A DNA stretch of 64,000 bases from Chachezhania sediminis (GCF_009765275.1 NZ_VOPH01000013.1:39382-103381), one strand, 5' to 3'. Counted from the first letter of the stretch, positions 28,604-38,138 are shown. Notes: generated by a model not told the origin, from the letters alone. Numbers and translations are program-made.

Positions 28604-29362
28604 CTAGCGTTCGTTCACCTTCATCCGCCGTTCCAGCCAGCGCACGCCCTGGCTGATCACCAGCACCAGCACCAGGTATTCCAGGATCAGGAAGCTATAG
28701 AGCTCCAGCGGCCGGTATTCGGTCACGACCAGTTCGTTCGCGCGGCGCGTCAGTTCCTGCATCCCGATGACCGACGCAAAGGCCGACATCTTCACGATAT
28801 AGATGAACTGGTTGGCCAGCGGCGGCAGGATCCGCCGGATCGCCTGCGGCAGGATCACGTAGCGCATGGTCTGGTGGCGGTTCAGGCCGATGGTCTGCGC
28901 GGCCTCGCGCTGACCCTTGGCGATGGATTCGATGCCCGCACGATAGATTTCGGCGGTAAAGGCGCTGTCGGCCAGTGCAAGGGTGATGATCGCACCCCAG
29001 AACGGGTCGATCGACACCTTGATGCCCACGGATTTCAGTACGACCGGCAGGCCGTAGAACACCCAGAACAGCATCGGCAGCAACGGGATCGACCGGATGA
29101 ATTCGACATAGATACGGTTCACCCAGCGCCAGCCGCGGCTGGGCGACAGGCCCGGCAGGGCGACCATCAGCCCCAGCGCCATCGACAGCACCGCGGCGAT
29201 GACCGACAGCAGGATTGTGTTGGTGAACCCGCTCAGCAGAAAGCGGATGTTGATCCACCCCCGCTCGGTCCCGGGGTCGATGACGTACCAGCCCCAGTTG
29301 GCGGATGACGAACATCCCGACAGCAGCAAAAGCAGGCCCGCGGCGGTGATCAGACGGTACAT
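28604..29362 (-). CDS. Polar amino-acid-type ABC permease with lipobox-like N-terminus
   Basis: A 252-residue HisM/ArtQ-type inner-membrane permease. Its EAA loop (GQREAAQTIGLNRHQTMRYV, ILPQAIRRILPPLANQFI) shows it couples to the adjacent ATPase. Four to five hydrophobic segments are visible. The start at 29362 (MYRLITAAG), 7 bases after the ATPase stop, gives a striking N-terminus: LLLLLSGCSSSANW, a textbook lipoprotein signal with lipobox LSGC. Starting at 29401 would overlap the ATPase gene by 32 bases. Only one permease gene is present, so it may form a homodimer. Confidence 0.88.
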   Translation of the reverse strand: MYRLITAAGLLLLLSGCSSSANWGWYVIDPGTERGWINIRFLLSGFTNTILLSVIAAVLSMALGLMVALPGLSPSRGWRWVNRIYVEFIRSIPLLPMLFWVFYGLPVVLKSVGIKVSIDPFWGAIITLALADSAFTAEIYRAGIESIAKGQREAAQTIGLNRHQTMRYVILPQAIRRILPPLANQFIYIVKMSAFASVIGMQELTRRANELVVTEYRPLELYSFLILEYLVLVLVISQGVRWLERRMKVNER

Positions 29363-29369
29363 GGCGGCC

Positions 29370-30110
<741 letters not shown>

Positions 30111-30134
30111 TGGACGGCACCCTGTTCGCGCTTT

Positions 30135-30145
30135 TACTGTCAGTA
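30135..30145. promoter_or_regulatory. Candidate operator in divergent transporter promoter
   Basis: Perfect dyad TACTG-T-CAGTA within an AT-rich 154-bp gap between the transporter ATPase and its binding protein. A second, looser repeat (AAATT / AATTT) follows immediately. It could be the site for the XRE-cupin regulator encoded 7 kb away, but nothing in the sequence proves which protein binds. Confidence 0.4.
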
Positions 30146-30264
30146 GAAATTTTTCCTTTGAATTTATCGGGGGGGACCGTTTTATCAATCCACTGCGCCC
30201 CGGAATCCGCGCGGGACGTCAAACAAGTGCGGATCGGGCCAACCAACAGTGAGGAAAACAAGCC

Positions 30265-31035
30265 ATGCGCAAATTTTATGCGGTCCTGATATCGGCCGTC
30301 GCCGCACTGGGGCTGGCCGCACCGGTCAGCGCCCAGTCCGCCCTGAACACGATCCTGGATTCCGGTGTGCTGAAGGTCGGCACCACCGGCGACTGGAACC
30401 CCATGAGCGTGCGGGACCCCGCCACCAATTCCTACAAGGGGTTCGACATCGACGTGATGACCGAACTGGGCAAGGATCTGGGGGTCGAGGTGCAGTACGT
30501 GCCCACCGACTGGAAGACCCTGGTGAACGGCGTGGTGGCTGGCAACTACAACATCACCGGTTCCGCCTCGATCCTGCCGGCGCGGATGAAGGTCGCGGCC
30601 TTTTCCGACATCTATCTTGAAGCAGTGATGTATCCCTTCACGACCAAGGACAAGGTCGACCAGTTTGACGGCTGGGACTCGATCAACAAGCCCGAGGTGA
30701 AGGTCGCCACAACCCTTGGCACCTCGTTCGAGCCGCTGGTGAAGCAGTGGTTCCCGGACGCCCAGATCACCGTGATCGAAGCACCTGCGCGCGGCTATCA
30801 GGAGGTCCTGTCGGGCCGGGCCGATGTCTTCGTGACTTCGAACATCGAAGGGTCGACCCTGATGGAGAAGTTCCCGGTCGTGCGCGTGCCCGGCACCGAT
30901 CCGCGTCAGCCGTCGGCCATCGCCATGCTGATGGCGCAGGACGACCAGATCTGGATCAACTACGTCAACACCTGGATTGCGCTGAAAAAGCGCCGCGGCT
31001 TCTTCGAGGACCTGAAGGCGAAATGGAAGCTGTGA
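30265..31035 (+). CDS. Family-3 periplasmic substrate-binding protein
   Basis: A 256-residue solute-binding protein for amino acids or related organic ions, exported by a signal peptide (cleavage near VSA-QSA). The mature part begins LNTILDSGVLKVGTTGDWNP, the usual family-3 opening, followed by YKGFDIDVMTELGKDLGVEV and the ligand-site Arg in PARMKVAAFSD. It resembles cyclohexadienyl-dehydratase-like binding proteins, which take small ring acids. It partners with the divergent ATPase and permease. Its stop overlaps the aminotransferase start, linking uptake with metabolism. Confidence 0.9.
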   Translation: MRKFYAVLISAVAALGLAAPVSAQSALNTILDSGVLKVGTTGDWNPMSVRDPATNSYKGFDIDVMTELGKDLGVEVQYVPTDWKTLVNGVVAGNYNITGSASILPARMKVAAFSDIYLEAVMYPFTTKDKVDQFDGWDSINKPEVKVATTLGTSFEPLVKQWFPDAQITVIEAPARGYQEVLSGRADVFVTSNIEGSTLMEKFPVVRVPGTDPRQPSAIAMLMAQDDQIWINYVNTWIALKKRRGFFEDLKAKWKL

Positions 31036-32138
31036 AGCCTGCCGAAGACATGCGGCCGGACCGGGTGCGCCCGGTTCCGGTCGCCGGCATCATGGACGTG
31101 CCCCCCTATATTCAGGGCGCGTCCGGGGCTGAAGGGGTCGCGGACCCGATCAAGCTGTCGTCGAACGAAAACCCCTATGGCCCGGGCGACCGGGTGAAGG
31201 ACGCGATCCGGGGCGCGGTGGACGACATCCATCTTTACCCCGAAAGCAATGCCTCGGCCCTGGCCGAGGCGCTGGCTGACTTCTGGCATCTGCCGGTGGA
31301 CCGTATCGTGACCTCCACGGGATCGGATTCGATCCTGCCCTACCTGATGCGGGCCTATCTGGATCGCGGGGATGAGGGGCTGTTCTTCACCGACGCCTTC
31401 CCCAAGTTCCGGACCTATGCCATCGGGCAGGGATCGGTGCCGGTGGAGGTGCCGCGGGACAAGGACGCCGACTATGTCGTCGAACCGGCGGCTGTGGCGG
31501 CGGCGATCACCCACCGCACGCGGATGGTCTATATCGACAACCCGGGCAACCCGACCGGCGTGGTGATCCCGCCCGACACGATCCGGGCCATCCACACCCT
31601 TCTGCCGCCCGACGTGATGCTGGTCCTGGACGAGGCCTATGCCGAGTTCAGCGATATCGGCGACAGCGGCCTGCAACTGGCCGCGACGGCGGACAACGTC
31701 GTGGTGCAGCGGACGTTTTCCAAGGCCTTCGGGCTGGCGGGCCTGCGGATCGGCTGGTGCGTGGCCGCACCCCATATTGCAGAGGCCGTGCTGAAGATCC
31801 GCCCGACCTTCCCGCTGTCCCTGCCCGGCATCGCCGGCGCCCTGATGGCGCTGGAGGACGGCGAGCGGATGTGGGCCAACATCGCGAAGATCCGCGCCAC
31901 GCGGGCGACTGCGGTCGCGGCCCTGCGGGCGGCAGGCTGGCGCATTCCGGAACCCGGGGGCAATTTCATGCTGCTTCGCACGGAGGGTGCGCCCATGAGC
32001 TATGACGACGCCATGGCCGCCCTGCTGGCGAAGGGGGTGCTGGTCCGTCCGATGCGGCTTCACGGGGCCGAACCCGCGATCCGGATCACCATCGGGACGG
32101 ATGCACAGATGGCCCCCGTGATCGACGCCCTGACGTGA
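31032..32138 (+). CDS. HisC-like PLP-dependent aminotransferase
   Basis: A 368-residue class I/II aminotransferase related to histidinol-phosphate transaminase. It has KLSSNENPYGPGDRVKDAI, HLYPESNASALAEAL, DNPGNPTGVVIP, LDEAYAEF, and the PLP Lys231 in TFSKAFGLAGLRIGW. The GTG giving a 4-bp overlap with the binding-protein stop was chosen; ATGs at 31023 and 31050 are alternatives. No other histidine-biosynthesis gene is near, so the role is probably catabolic transamination of the imported compound, yielding a 2-oxo acid. Confidence 0.87.
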   Translation: MKPAEDMRPDRVRPVPVAGIMDVPPYIQGASGAEGVADPIKLSSNENPYGPGDRVKDAIRGAVDDIHLYPESNASALAEALADFWHLPVDRIVTSTGSDSILPYLMRAYLDRGDEGLFFTDAFPKFRTYAIGQGSVPVEVPRDKDADYVVEPAAVAAAITHRTRMVYIDNPGNPTGVVIPPDTIRAIHTLLPPDVMLVLDEAYAEFSDIGDSGLQLAATADNVVVQRTFSKAFGLAGLRIGWCVAAPHIAEAVLKIRPTFPLSLPGIAGALMALEDGERMWANIAKIRATRATAVAALRAAGWRIPEPGGNFMLLRTEGAPMSYDDAMAALLAKGVLVRPMRLHGAEPAIRITIGTDAQMAPVIDALT

Positions 32139-33508
32139 GCCGCGAGGCCCTGTTCGACTGGTGCCGGACCCGCTTTGGCGACCGGTTCGGCACCGGCCTT
32201 TCGGTGCGGGAGCATCATGGCCGCGACGAATCCGGTCATTTTCCCCCTGCCCTGCCCGATGCCGTGATCTCGCCCGAAACTGCCGCCGAGATTGCCGAGC
32301 TTCTACCGCGCTGTGCCGCCGCCGGCTGCCCCGTCATCCCCTTCGGCGCGGGCACATCCGTCGAAGGCCAGGTCCTGGCGGTGGCGGGCGGAATATCGCT
32401 CGATCTGTCGCGGATGGACCGCATCCTGGACGTGGCCCCGGACGACATGATCGCCGAGGTGCAGGCCGGCGTGACGCGCGAGGCGCTGAACGCCCACCTT
32501 CGGGATACCGGCCTGTTCTTCCCGGTCGATCCCGGGGCGAATGCGACGCTGGGGGGCATGGCCTCGACCCGGGCCTCCGGCACCACGACGATCCGCTACG
32601 GCACGATGCGCGATGCGGTGATGTCGGTGCAGGCGGTCCTGCCCGACGGTTCGGTCGTGAACACCGGCACCCGCGCACGGAAAAGCGCCGCGGGCTATGA
32701 CCTGACCCACCTGCTGGTCGGATCCGAAGGCACGCTGGGCGTGATCACCGCGCTGACCCTGCGCCTGCAGCCCCGGCCCGAGGTCAGCCGGTCCTACCAG
32801 GTCAGCTTTGCCGATATCGGCAGCGCCGTGCAGACGGTGATCGAGGCCCTGCAATGCGGCGCCCAGCCCACCCGGATCGAACTGATGGACGCCGCCCAGA
32901 TGCAGGCCTGCCTGGCACAGTCCGACGTGGGCCTGCCCGCCGTTCCGTCCCTGCTGATCGAGGTCACGGGGACCCCGGGCCAGGTGACCGACCAGATTGC
33001 CCTGCTGTCACAGGCCGCAAATGATAACGGCGCGGTGGCCGAAACGCGGTGCGACACGCCCGAACAGGCGGCCGCGATCTGGCGGATGCGGCACGGGGCG
33101 GCCCTGGCCTCCCGCGCGTCGCAGCCGGGGTGCGAGACGCTTTCAACGGACCTTTGCGTCCCGATTTCCAAACTGGCGCGGGCCATCGACGAAAGCCGCG
33201 CCTGGATCGATGCGGCGGGGCTTCAGGCGCATATCTGCGGTCATGTCGGCGATGGCAATTTCCACGCGATGTTCCTGTGCGATCCCGACCTGCCAGAACA
33301 GATGGAGAAGGCGATGGAGATTCACGCCCGCATGGTGGCACTGGCCTTGCAGCTTGGCGGGACCTGCAGCGGCGAACACGGTATCGGTCTGGGCAAGAAG
33401 CGCTATCTGGGCGACGAACACGCCGACACCCTGCCCGCCATGCGCGCGGTGAAGGCCGCACTGGACCCTTCGGGCATCATGAACCCGGGCAAGATCTTCG
33501 ACATCTAG
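32135..33508 (+). CDS. FAD-binding dehydrogenase (D-lactate dehydrogenase/GlcD family)
   Basis: A 457-residue FAD flavoprotein of the vanillyl-alcohol-oxidase fold that oxidises 2-hydroxy acids. The FAD-binding part is seen as PVIPFGAGTSVEGQVL and DPGANATLGGMASTRASGTT near residues 68-150, then YDLTHLLVGSEGTLGVIT. The C-terminal cap has ICGHVGDGNFHAMFL, GTCSGEHGIGLGKKRYL and the ending MNPGKIFDI. It starts with GTG overlapping the aminotransferase stop. A step converting a hydroxy acid to the oxo acid in the same pathway is likely. Its stop codon overlaps the convergent dioxygenase gene stop in CTAG. Confidence 0.9.
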   Translation: MSREALFDWCRTRFGDRFGTGLSVREHHGRDESGHFPPALPDAVISPETAAEIAELLPRCAAAGCPVIPFGAGTSVEGQVLAVAGGISLDLSRMDRILDVAPDDMIAEVQAGVTREALNAHLRDTGLFFPVDPGANATLGGMASTRASGTTTIRYGTMRDAVMSVQAVLPDGSVVNTGTRARKSAAGYDLTHLLVGSEGTLGVITALTLRLQPRPEVSRSYQVSFADIGSAVQTVIEALQCGAQPTRIELMDAAQMQACLAQSDVGLPAVPSLLIEVTGTPGQVTDQIALLSQAANDNGAVAETRCDTPEQAAAIWRMRHGAALASRASQPGCETLSTDLCVPISKLARAIDESRAWIDAAGLQAHICGHVGDGNFHAMFLCDPDLPEQMEKAMEIHARMVALALQLGGTCSGEHGIGLGKKRYLGDEHADTLPAMRAVKAALDPSGIMNPGKIFDI

Positions 33509-34563
33509 AACAGCGCCGCCAGTTCCGGTTCGCGGGCCAGACATTCTGCCAGCGGAGCAAAGGCCTGGGGCCGCATCCGGCCGTCCAGCCACAGGGGTTC
33601 ACCATCCACGTGGACGCTGGCGTCGATCAGGTTCCACGCGATCTCTCCCGGTGCCGAGGTGCCGCAGGTGTGGAAATGGAGCAGACGCGGGCTGCAGAAG
33701 ACGTTGTTCGACCAGTAGTCGGGATCCTGCCCCGCCGGATCGAAGAACGGGGCGCCCGGATGGATGCCAGCGTGCCAGCTGTGGACCGCGAAAGGTTCCA
33801 GCCCGAAGAGGTTCGCCACATGTGCGTAATGCGCACATATCCGGGCAACCTGATCCGCCGTTCCGTCAAACCCGGTGATCCGGCCGCCATCGAGCTGCGC
33901 CATGACGGTGCCGTCCAGGGCCAGGCTGGCCGGGTCGTAGTGCCGGTTGCCCGTCGGCGTCAGCGATCCGGTCAGAGCGACCTGCCCGCGAAACCCGTCC
34001 GCCGGGACCGGTGCAGGGACGCCCAGCGGGAAGCGGCGGGTGGTGACATCCGTGGCCTCCTCCAGCTCCGTCCCCCGGGGCGGGTGGCCGGTGATGTCGG
34101 TGCCGTTTGGGCAGGTGATCCGGATTTCCGCAGCTCCGAACAAGACCCTGTTCACCGCCGCCTTGAAGCCCTGCATCGCCGTGTGGGGGACCTGCCCGAA
34201 GGCCGATCCAAGATCGGCCGCGTTCCTTGCATAGACCATGACCCGCCGTCCGCCGACATGACCGTCGAACCGGCCCTGATCGCCGACACGCGCGAAGAAG
34301 ACGATGTTGGAATCCGAGGCCAGAAGCGCCTCGACCTCTGCCGGCTGGTCCGCCTCGGGCGGGCCGGCCACGCATTGGCGGACCGACATGCCCATGTCGG
34401 CCGCCGCCTGCGCCACCGCATCCGCGACGGCATCGTCGTACCAGCCGTGTTCGGCCGCCTCGACGCAGACCACCAGCGGATCGCCGGCACCGAGGCCCGC
34501 GCAGTCGACCAGCAGGTTCCTTGCGGCGGCGGTCAGGTCGGCCGGGCGGGATCCGTCCTGCAT
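33505..34563 (-). CDS. NicX-like (M29-related) Fe(II) ring-cleavage dioxygenase candidate
   Basis: A 352-residue protein of the group that includes 2,5-dihydroxypyridine 5,6-dioxygenase NicX and M29 aminopeptidases. Candidate metal ligands are His261/His264 in HSWHAGIHPG and the HxD pair His318-Asp320 in DASVHVDGEP. The Fe ligands I recall for Pseudomonas NicX are His265, His318 and Asp320, so the match is close. LLHFHTCGTS (residues 294-303) is another conserved block. The start follows the upstream stop by 2 bases with a weak AAGG site; the longer frame to 34608 overlaps the neighbour. I infer oxidative opening of an N-heteroaromatic ring; a peptidase is the alternative. Confidence 0.65.
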   Translation of the reverse strand: MQDGSRPADLTAAARNLLVDCAGLGAGDPLVVCVEAAEHGWYDDAVADAVAQAAADMGMSVRQCVAGPPEADQPAEVEALLASDSNIVFFARVGDQGRFDGHVGGRRVMVYARNAADLGSAFGQVPHTAMQGFKAAVNRVLFGAAEIRITCPNGTDITGHPPRGTELEEATDVTTRRFPLGVPAPVPADGFRGQVALTGSLTPTGNRHYDPASLALDGTVMAQLDGGRITGFDGTADQVARICAHYAHVANLFGLEPFAVHSWHAGIHPGAPFFDPAGQDPDYWSNNVFCSPRLLHFHTCGTSAPGEIAWNLIDASVHVDGEPLWLDGRMRPQAFAPLAECLAREPELAALF

Positions 34564-34565
34564 CC

Positions 34566-35534
34566 TTACGCCTTTCCGCGATAGGCGAAGGCCTTGCCAA
34601 AGCGCCATGACAGGTAGTCGCCGCAGGTGATCGGGTCGTTCGCCGGCACGTGGTCGGGGCCGAAGACACCCCGCGCGTCGATCAGGGTTTCCGGGTTCGG
34701 GTCGAAGGCCAGCACCAGCGACATCCGTTCCCGACCCGACGCGTTCACCACCCGGTGCGGCGTCGATTTATAGGCGCCGTCGGTCCAGCGCGACAGCAAG
34801 TCCGCCACGTTGACCAGCAGCGTGCCCGGAATGGGCGGTGCCTCGATCCATTCGCCTTTCGCGTCCTCGACCTGCAGGCCCCCGACATTATCCTGGCAAA
34901 GGACCGTCAGCACGCCGAAATCGGTATGCGGACCGACGCCGAACTGATCCTCCCCCGCTGCCGCATCCTGCGGCGGGTAATAGACGAAGGAGGCGCGGGA
35001 CAAGGGCTTGTCCGCCGTCTTCAGAAAGAAGTCGGAATCCAGATCCAGCCCCAGCGCAAAGCCCCGCATCAGGTGATGGGCGACCTCGTGCGCCTGCACG
35101 AAATAGGTCATCGCGGCCGTCTCCAGCCCCGGCTGGAAAGCGGGCCAGCGGTTGTCGCCGCGCAGGGGATGGTCGTCGGGGGTCTGCCCTTCGGCATCCT
35201 GGAACCCCCAGATGAAGCTTTCCTTCAGGTCGGGCTTGGCATCGTCCTGCATCTTCGCCCCGCCCTGCCCCAGCCAGCCGCGGTGGCTGCTGGACACGCG
35301 GATCGTTTCCTTCAGCGCGGGTTCGGCATGGAAGAAGTCATAGGCCGCGGCCCGCGCGGCATCGATCACCGCGTCGGGAATGCCGTGGCCCTGCACATAG
35401 ATGAACCCGAGCCCGGTCGAGGCCGCATGCAGCGCCCGCGCCACGGCCAGAGGGTCGGTTCCGTCGCGCAGGGGGGTAATGTCGATCACCGGGATCTCGT
35501 CCGCGCTGGTCTTTCGGGCGGTGGCATAGCTCAT
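34566..35534 (-). CDS. 2-Oxoglutarate/isopenicillin-N-synthase-family Fe(II) oxygenase
   Basis: A 322-residue non-heme iron oxygenase. The DIOX_N region is at the N-terminus (IPVIDITPLRDG, GFIYVQGHGIP), with the Fe triad in GPHTDFGVLTVLCQD (His203, Asp205) and STPHRVVNASG (His260). The 2-oxoglutarate-binding RMS (Arg270, Ser272) is present. The start at MSYATARK was preferred because upstream codons look like unrelated basic text. It is tightly linked to the NicX-like gene, so it probably hydroxylates the same compound or an intermediate; the substrate is unknown. Confidence 0.88.
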   Translation of the reverse strand: MSYATARKTSADEIPVIDITPLRDGTDPLAVARALHAASTGLGFIYVQGHGIPDAVIDAARAAAYDFFHAEPALKETIRVSSSHRGWLGQGGAKMQDDAKPDLKESFIWGFQDAEGQTPDDHPLRGDNRWPAFQPGLETAAMTYFVQAHEVAHHLMRGFALGLDLDSDFFLKTADKPLSRASFVYYPPQDAAAGEDQFGVGPHTDFGVLTVLCQDNVGGLQVEDAKGEWIEAPPIPGTLLVNVADLLSRWTDGAYKSTPHRVVNASGRERMSLVLAFDPNPETLIDARGVFGPDHVPANDPITCGDYLSWRFGKAFAYRGKA

Positions 35535-35568
35535 CTGTCTGGTCCCCCTGTGACGCGTGTCGCCGCGG

Positions 35569-36153
35569 TCAATCCTCGGTCTCGGCGTAATAGCCCACGA
35601 TGTCGCCGGCGGTGCTGACGCCAAGCCCGTTCAACAGGCGGTTGACGTAGTTGAAATAGCCGATGATCTGGTTCGCCTCCAGGATCTGGCCGTCGTCCAG
35701 TCCGGCATTCTTCAGGGCCAGCACGTCCGCCCGTTCCATCTTGCCCGGGCCCACGGTCAGCTTTTCGGCATAGCGCATCAGTTCCAGCTCGGCCCCGTCG
35801 AACACCGTTTCGGGCGTGCGGGCGTCCAGCGCCGCGCGGATCTTTTCCGCCCTCTCCGGATCGCCGATCAGGTGCGCCGCGTTCTTCCAGTGATTGGCCA
35901 GCGAATAGGGGCAATCGTTCAGGATCGAGACGTAGGAGCTGATCGTTTCCTGCAGCCACATCGGCAGGGTGTTGGCCTCGTCATGCAGCGCCGCACGATA
36001 GAGGATCACGTGCCCTTTCATCGTGTTGGGCCGCAGCGAATGCACCCGCATCACGTTGTCGACCGTGCCGTGCGGCGTGCGGGCAAGGTCGAGGACCGCC
36101 TTCAGATCCTCGTCTGCCTCTTCGTCGGAAATCATCCGGATCCACGCGGACAT
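35569..36153 (-). CDS. AhpD/carboxymuconolactone-decarboxylase-family protein, CxxS variant
   Basis: A 194-residue helical protein of the alkylhydroperoxidase-like (CMD) superfamily, uncharacterised peroxidase-related subgroup. The motif normally reads E-x11-C-x2-C-x3-H; here it is Glu69, Cys81, Ser84, His88 (NDCPYSLANH), so the resolving Cys is Ser. A standard disulfide peroxidase cycle is therefore unlikely. It sits between the oxygenase and the Rieske ferredoxin in one same-strand run. A role in lactone or hydroxy-acid chemistry of the pathway is possible but unproven. Confidence 0.8.
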   Translation of the reverse strand: MSAWIRMISDEEADEDLKAVLDLARTPHGTVDNVMRVHSLRPNTMKGHVILYRAALHDEANTLPMWLQETISSYVSILNDCPYSLANHWKNAAHLIGDPERAEKIRAALDARTPETVFDGAELELMRYAEKLTVGPGKMERADVLALKNAGLDDGQILEANQIIGYFNYVNRLLNGLGVSTAGDIVGYYAETED

Positions 36154-36165
36154 GAAGCTTCCTTC

Positions 36166-36495
36166 CTAGATCAATATCTGGACGCGGCCGTTTTCGACCC
36201 GCGCCTCGATCATCCTGAGCTTGACCCGCGCCGGGGCCGCCTTGGGCTCTCCGGTGCGGGCGTCGAACAGGCCCTGGTGCAGCGGGCATTCGATATGCCG
36301 CCCGTCGAAGTATCCGTCACAGAGGTTCGCCGCGCCATGGGTACATCGCGCATGGCTGACGAAAATCCCGTCCACCGTGTCGAAGACCGCCAGTTCGCGG
36401 GATCCCAGCGTCACCGGCGTGGCATCGCCCTGTTCCAGGTCCGCCACCGCGATCAGGTCCCGCCAGGTCTTCTGGCGCCCCTCTACCTGGGTCAT
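36166..36495 (-). CDS. Rieske [2Fe-2S] ferredoxin
   Basis: A 109-residue soluble Rieske ferredoxin. Cluster ligands are Cys51/His53 (RCTHG) and Cys70/His73 (ECPLHQG), with the usual spacing. No signal peptide is present. The start overlaps the end of the membrane hydroxylase gene by 4 bp, so the ferredoxin most likely delivers electrons to that diiron enzyme. No ferredoxin reductase is in the cluster; a general reductase would be needed. Confidence 0.92.
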   Translation of the reverse strand: MTQVEGRQKTWRDLIAVADLEQGDATPVTLGSRELAVFDTVDGIFVSHARCTHGAANLCDGYFDGRHIECPLHQGLFDARTGEPKAAPARVKLRMIEARVENGRVQILI

Positions 36496-37472
36496 GCCGC
36501 GGTCGTCCCTTCCACGGCAACCGGCCGGTCGCTGCGCGGCTTCCGCCCCGTCAGCTGGGCCAGGATATCCCTGTGCGCCCCCACATAGCCCCGCGGTTCG
36601 ACGCAGACATACCCGTCCAGCTTTTCATGCAGCTTCGGCAGCGCGTGAAACGGGACCGACGCGGCATAATGATGTTCGGCATGATAGTTCATGTTCCAGC
36701 TGAGAAAGGCCATGGGCCCCCAGACCAGGTTCGTCCGCGTGTTCTCCCGCATGTCCCGCACATTGGGGCGGCCGACATGTTCGGTCAGGCGGATCCAGCG
36801 CATCACCGGTTCGCCCAGAAAGACCGGCATCCACCAGTACCAGAAAGGCGCCCACCAGCCCGACGCGATGCAGAACAGCAGGATGGCCACGTAAAGGCCC
36901 GCCATGATCCGCGCTTCCCAGAACACGGTCCGGTATGCCTCTTTCGGGACGAAGACCTTGTCGCCCTCGGACATACGGCCGGCGACGTGGCGCGAGAATT
37001 CCCTGATCTTCGCCCACCAGTATGGAACGGACGAGATGTACCACAGGTAGCCGCCCAATGTTTCCGGCAGGGGGATCAGCTCCGGATCCTCGCCCTTCAG
37101 CTGGGTGTGGGTGTGGTGATCGCAGTGTTCATAGCGGAAATACTGGTGCGGCAGGCCGATAAGAAAGCCGCAGATATTGCCCGCCACGTCGTTCAGCCAG
37201 CGGGTCTTGAACGGCGTGTAATGGACGCATTCGTGCTGCAGCGCAAAGTGGTGAACCATCAGGATGCCGTGGACGAACATCGCGGGCCACACCGCCCAGG
37301 TGCCCATGGTCAGCCAGATCAGCGTTCCCGTCACCCCCAGTGCCGCCCCCCAGACCAGCAGCCGCAGGAACGCATCGCGGTCGTTCCGCTGCATCAGCGC
37401 CTTCAGCTCTTTCCGGGTCAGGGCACCGTCGTTCAGCGCCTGGGTGATCGGGGTCAGGACGGGGGCGGCCAT
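36492..37472 (-). CDS. Membrane diiron fatty-acid-desaturase-like hydroxylase
   Basis: A 326-residue inner-membrane protein with several hydrophobic helices and the three histidine boxes of desaturases and membrane hydroxylases: HECVH (residues 80-84), HCDHHTH (116-122) and HAEHH (264-268). It is followed directly by a Rieske ferredoxin rather than other fatty-acid genes, and lies beside ring-cleavage and Fe(II) oxygenase genes. I infer hydroxylation of the pathway substrate rather than lipid desaturation. It is the first gene of a five-gene run on this strand, 69 bases after the regulator gene. Confidence 0.87.
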   Translation of the reverse strand: MAAPVLTPITQALNDGALTRKELKALMQRNDRDAFLRLLVWGAALGVTGTLIWLTMGTWAVWPAMFVHGILMVHHFALQHECVHYTPFKTRWLNDVAGNICGFLIGLPHQYFRYEHCDHHTHTQLKGEDPELIPLPETLGGYLWYISSVPYWWAKIREFSRHVAGRMSEGDKVFVPKEAYRTVFWEARIMAGLYVAILLFCIASGWWAPFWYWWMPVFLGEPVMRWIRLTEHVGRPNVRDMRENTRTNLVWGPMAFLSWNMNYHAEHHYAASVPFHALPKLHEKLDGYVCVEPRGYVGAHRDILAQLTGRKPRSDRPVAVEGTTAA

Positions 37473-37541
37473 GCAGACAAAGTCTCCGTACGGGTTACAG
37501 GCCGAATATACCCACAGGAAACTTTTATCATAGGGGGAAAG

Positions 37542-38138
37542 TCACTTCGGCTTGGAAATCACCGTCAGGAACTTGGCATGTGCTGAATTGCTATGCACTG
37601 GACCATGGGGAACCGAGGCATCGAAGGTCAGCGTATCGCCCGCGGTCAGGTGATAGACCTCCTCGCCGATGCGATAGGACAGGTCGCCTTCCAGGAAGTG
37701 CATGATCTCGATCCCCGTGTGCTGAAAGATCGGTGTGCCGGCCACGGGCTTGTCCAGCGTGATCAGATAGCTTTCCAGCTCCTGGTTGCCGGTCGCGACA
37801 TGGCCCAGCTGCTTGTAGCTGTGGCCATAGGTCGACCCGACCCGCTGTACCGTCACGCCTTCGCCCGCACGGACCAGCGACACCTCGTTGATTTCCACCG
37901 TGCCGGCGAAGAAGTTGATGATGGGCACCTTCATCGCGCCCGCCAGCGCGTTCAGCGTGTTCAGCGAGGCCGAGACCTGCCCCCGCTCGATCTTGGAAAT
38001 CATCGGGGTGGAGACGCCGGACATGGTCGAGAGTTCCGCCAGCGTCATGCCCGCCTGGCTGCGCGCCGCACGAACGGCCAGCCCGACCAGCAGGTCGAGA
38101 CCCTGTTTCTGCGGCATGGCCGGCGGCTGATCCTGCAT
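37542..38138 (-). CDS. XRE-family regulator with cupin domain
   Basis: A 198-residue regulator with an N-terminal Cro/CI helix-turn-helix (SQAGMTLAELSTMSGVSTPM, ISKIERGQ; residues 27-53) and a C-terminal cupin ligand domain (FQHTGIEIMHFLEGDLSYRI, LTAGDTLTFDASVPHGP). Proteins of this build often regulate amine and amino-acid catabolism (PuuR type). The ATG at 38138 was chosen because the longer frame upstream is Arg-rich and unlike the family. Placed immediately ahead of the hydroxylase operon on the same strand, it is the probable regulator of the 28.6-37.5 kb pathway. Confidence 0.88.
   Translation of the reverse strand: MQDQPPAMPQKQGLDLLVGLAVRAARSQAGMTLAELSTMSGVSTPMISKIERGQVSASLNTLNALAGAMKVPIINFFAGTVEINEVSLVRAGEGVTVQRVGSTYGHSYKQLGHVATGNQELESYLITLDKPVAGTPIFQHTGIEIMHFLEGDLSYRIGEEVYHLTAGDTLTFDASVPHGPVHSNSAHAKFLTVISKPK

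Noticed and set aside
30747..31022. Upstream extension of the HisC-like aminotransferase
   Set aside because: It overlaps the binding-protein gene in another frame and adds Arg-rich text unlike the family.
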